From the NCBI RefSeq assembly GCF_008386495.1, contig NZ_VTHJ01000064.1, positions 1 to 56,856 on the forward strand: 56,856 nt of DNA, written 5' to 3'. Each line of letters starts with the position of its first letter. Position 1 is the stretch's first letter. The notes beneath the pieces were generated by a model. That model was not told the DNA's origin. It saw only the letters and a list, made by a program, of their open reading frames with translations, and did not search any database. Origin of the DNA: Streptomyces tailanensis. Lineage in GTDB: Bacteria > Actinomycetota > Actinomycetes > Streptomycetales > Streptomycetaceae. Positions 56,242-56,856 of the stretch are shown here, in pieces. The position numbers were made by a program, and so were the translations under genes.

Positions 56242-56793
56242 ATGGCTCCGCCCACTCTCCCCCAGTCGTCGGCCCGGCCGGCGCCGGCCATGTGTCCACC
56301 CCTCGCCCCGGTGGCGTACGAACCGTACAGAGCGGGCGTGTTCGGGCTGCCCGCGGTGCCCGCGTCGGCGGGCGAGGCGCGCAGAACCGTATGCGAGTTG
56401 CTCGGCGAGTGGGGGGTGGGCGCGGAGACCCGTGAGGACGCCCTCCTCATCACGTCCGAGCTGGTCACCAACGCGCTGACGCACACGACGAGCGAATGGA
56501 TCGTGTGCCGGCTGCACATGACAGGGCAGCGGCTCCGCATCGAGGTCGAGGACCAGCACAGCGGCCACGAACTGCCCGCCCGGCGCCGACCGGGACCCGA
56601 CGACCAGAACGGGCGAGGGCTCATGCTGGTCGGCATGCTCAGCAGCGACTGGGGGGTCAAGGACACCCCACAACGGTCCGGTCGCATCGTCTGGGCAGAA
56701 CTGCCGTCGGAGGGCGGGCCCCCCGCCGAACCCGTCCCTCCGACGGCCCACACCAACACCGAGCCCCAACTCGCCGACCCTTCTTGGACCTAG
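56242..56793 (+). CDS. ATP-binding protein (HATPase, anti-sigma/AbaA-like)
   Basis: A 183-residue protein with a GHKL ATPase fold like RsbW. The N-box is EDALLITSELVTNALTHT, the G1-like segment is LRIEVEDQHSGHELPARR and the G2-like one is NGRGLMLVGMLSSDWGV. These proteins bind sigma factors or act as Ser/Thr kinases; catalytic details in Streptomyces are largely unstudied. ATG 56242 has GAAAGG upstream. It belongs with the divergent HTH and DUF397 genes, the usual trio of developmental regulation loci. Confidence 0.86.
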   Translation: MAPPTLPQSSARPAPAMCPPLAPVAYEPYRAGVFGLPAVPASAGEARRTVCELLGEWGVGAETREDALLITSELVTNALTHTTSEWIVCRLHMTGQRLRIEVEDQHSGHELPARRRPGPDDQNGRGLMLVGMLSSDWGVKDTPQRSGRIVWAELPSEGGPPAEPVPPTAHTNTEPQLADPSWT

Positions 56794-56815
56794 AAGGCTC
56801 ATGAAGATCTTGGGT

Positions 56816-56847
56816 TCTGGCCCTGCCGCGTCAGCGGCAGGGCCAGA
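56816..56847. terminator. Strong terminator hairpin at the right edge
   Basis: TCTGGCCCTGCCGC / GCGGCAGGGCCAGA, a perfect 14-bp stem with loop GTCA, 23 bases after the ATP-binding gene. Confidence 0.78.
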
Positions 56848-56856
56848 CTCGTCATG

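Overview
The window is a GC-rich actinobacterial chromosome segment, almost certainly Streptomyces. Third codon positions are strongly G/C, genes are often ATGA/GTGA-coupled, and the family content is typical: SARP regulator, DUF4142 proteins, a DUF397/Scr1-type HTH/ATP-binding trio, HemQ, and murC next to msrB. No rRNA, tRNA or CRISPR array was seen.

Left part (1-16 kb): a deletion-fused NRPS/SbnA remnant, a DinB protein, an ACT-domain protein, a shattered rhomboid gene, a flavin-dependent disulfide-reductase-like enzyme and a DUF4349 lipoprotein. The haem genes hemG-hemQ follow. Next come a secreted hydrolase lacking its nucleophile serine, three DUF4142 paralogues around a DUF692/MNIO enzyme, a Pth2-like peptidyl-tRNA hydrolase carrying a GC-rich repeat, and an ABC exporter pair.

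16-29 kb: a lipoprotein polysaccharide deacetylase, then a decay zone (17.06-18.46 kb) of gene tails and an IS1182-type remnant, and an SPFH protein. A sigma/anti-sigma/ABC operon follows in which the sigma and ATPase genes carry frame lesions. Then a carbonic anhydrase-SulP bicarbonate pair, a small secreted protein with a striking upstream operator-like region, ZapE, and a RibD-like reductase.

29-40 kb: murC and msrB lead into the most interesting segment. A two-gene operon encodes a 1453-residue caspase-like/STAND NTPase/WD40 protein and a translationally coupled alpha/beta hydrolase. Beside it, divergently oriented, lies a ribbon-helix-helix-like antitoxin (frame-disrupted) with a PIN toxin. 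The block is bounded on the left by an intact but chimeric-looking msrB and on the right by a second, broken msrB 3' half. That right-hand half is itself interrupted, between its FY and DPK codons, by an IS200/IS605 element with a dead tnpA and an intact tnpB. This looks like an accessory (probably defence) island that entered through msrB.

40-57 kb: an MAB_1171c-like membrane protein, an FAD monooxygenase, a SARP regulator deletion-fused to a hydrolase tail, and a secreted beta-helix protein behind a LacI-type operator. A sugar locus follows (MFS transporter, GH35 beta-galactosidase, broken second glycosidase, LacI regulator), interrupted by a degenerate TnpB-like element. The window ends with a DUF574-type methyltransferase and a WhiJ/AbaA-like trio.

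Several lesions are single-base changes in G runs, so sequencing error must be excluded for those. Others (19-bp and 4-bp tandem duplications, deletion fusions) are harder to explain that way. All product names come from reading the sequence; no database search was possible.
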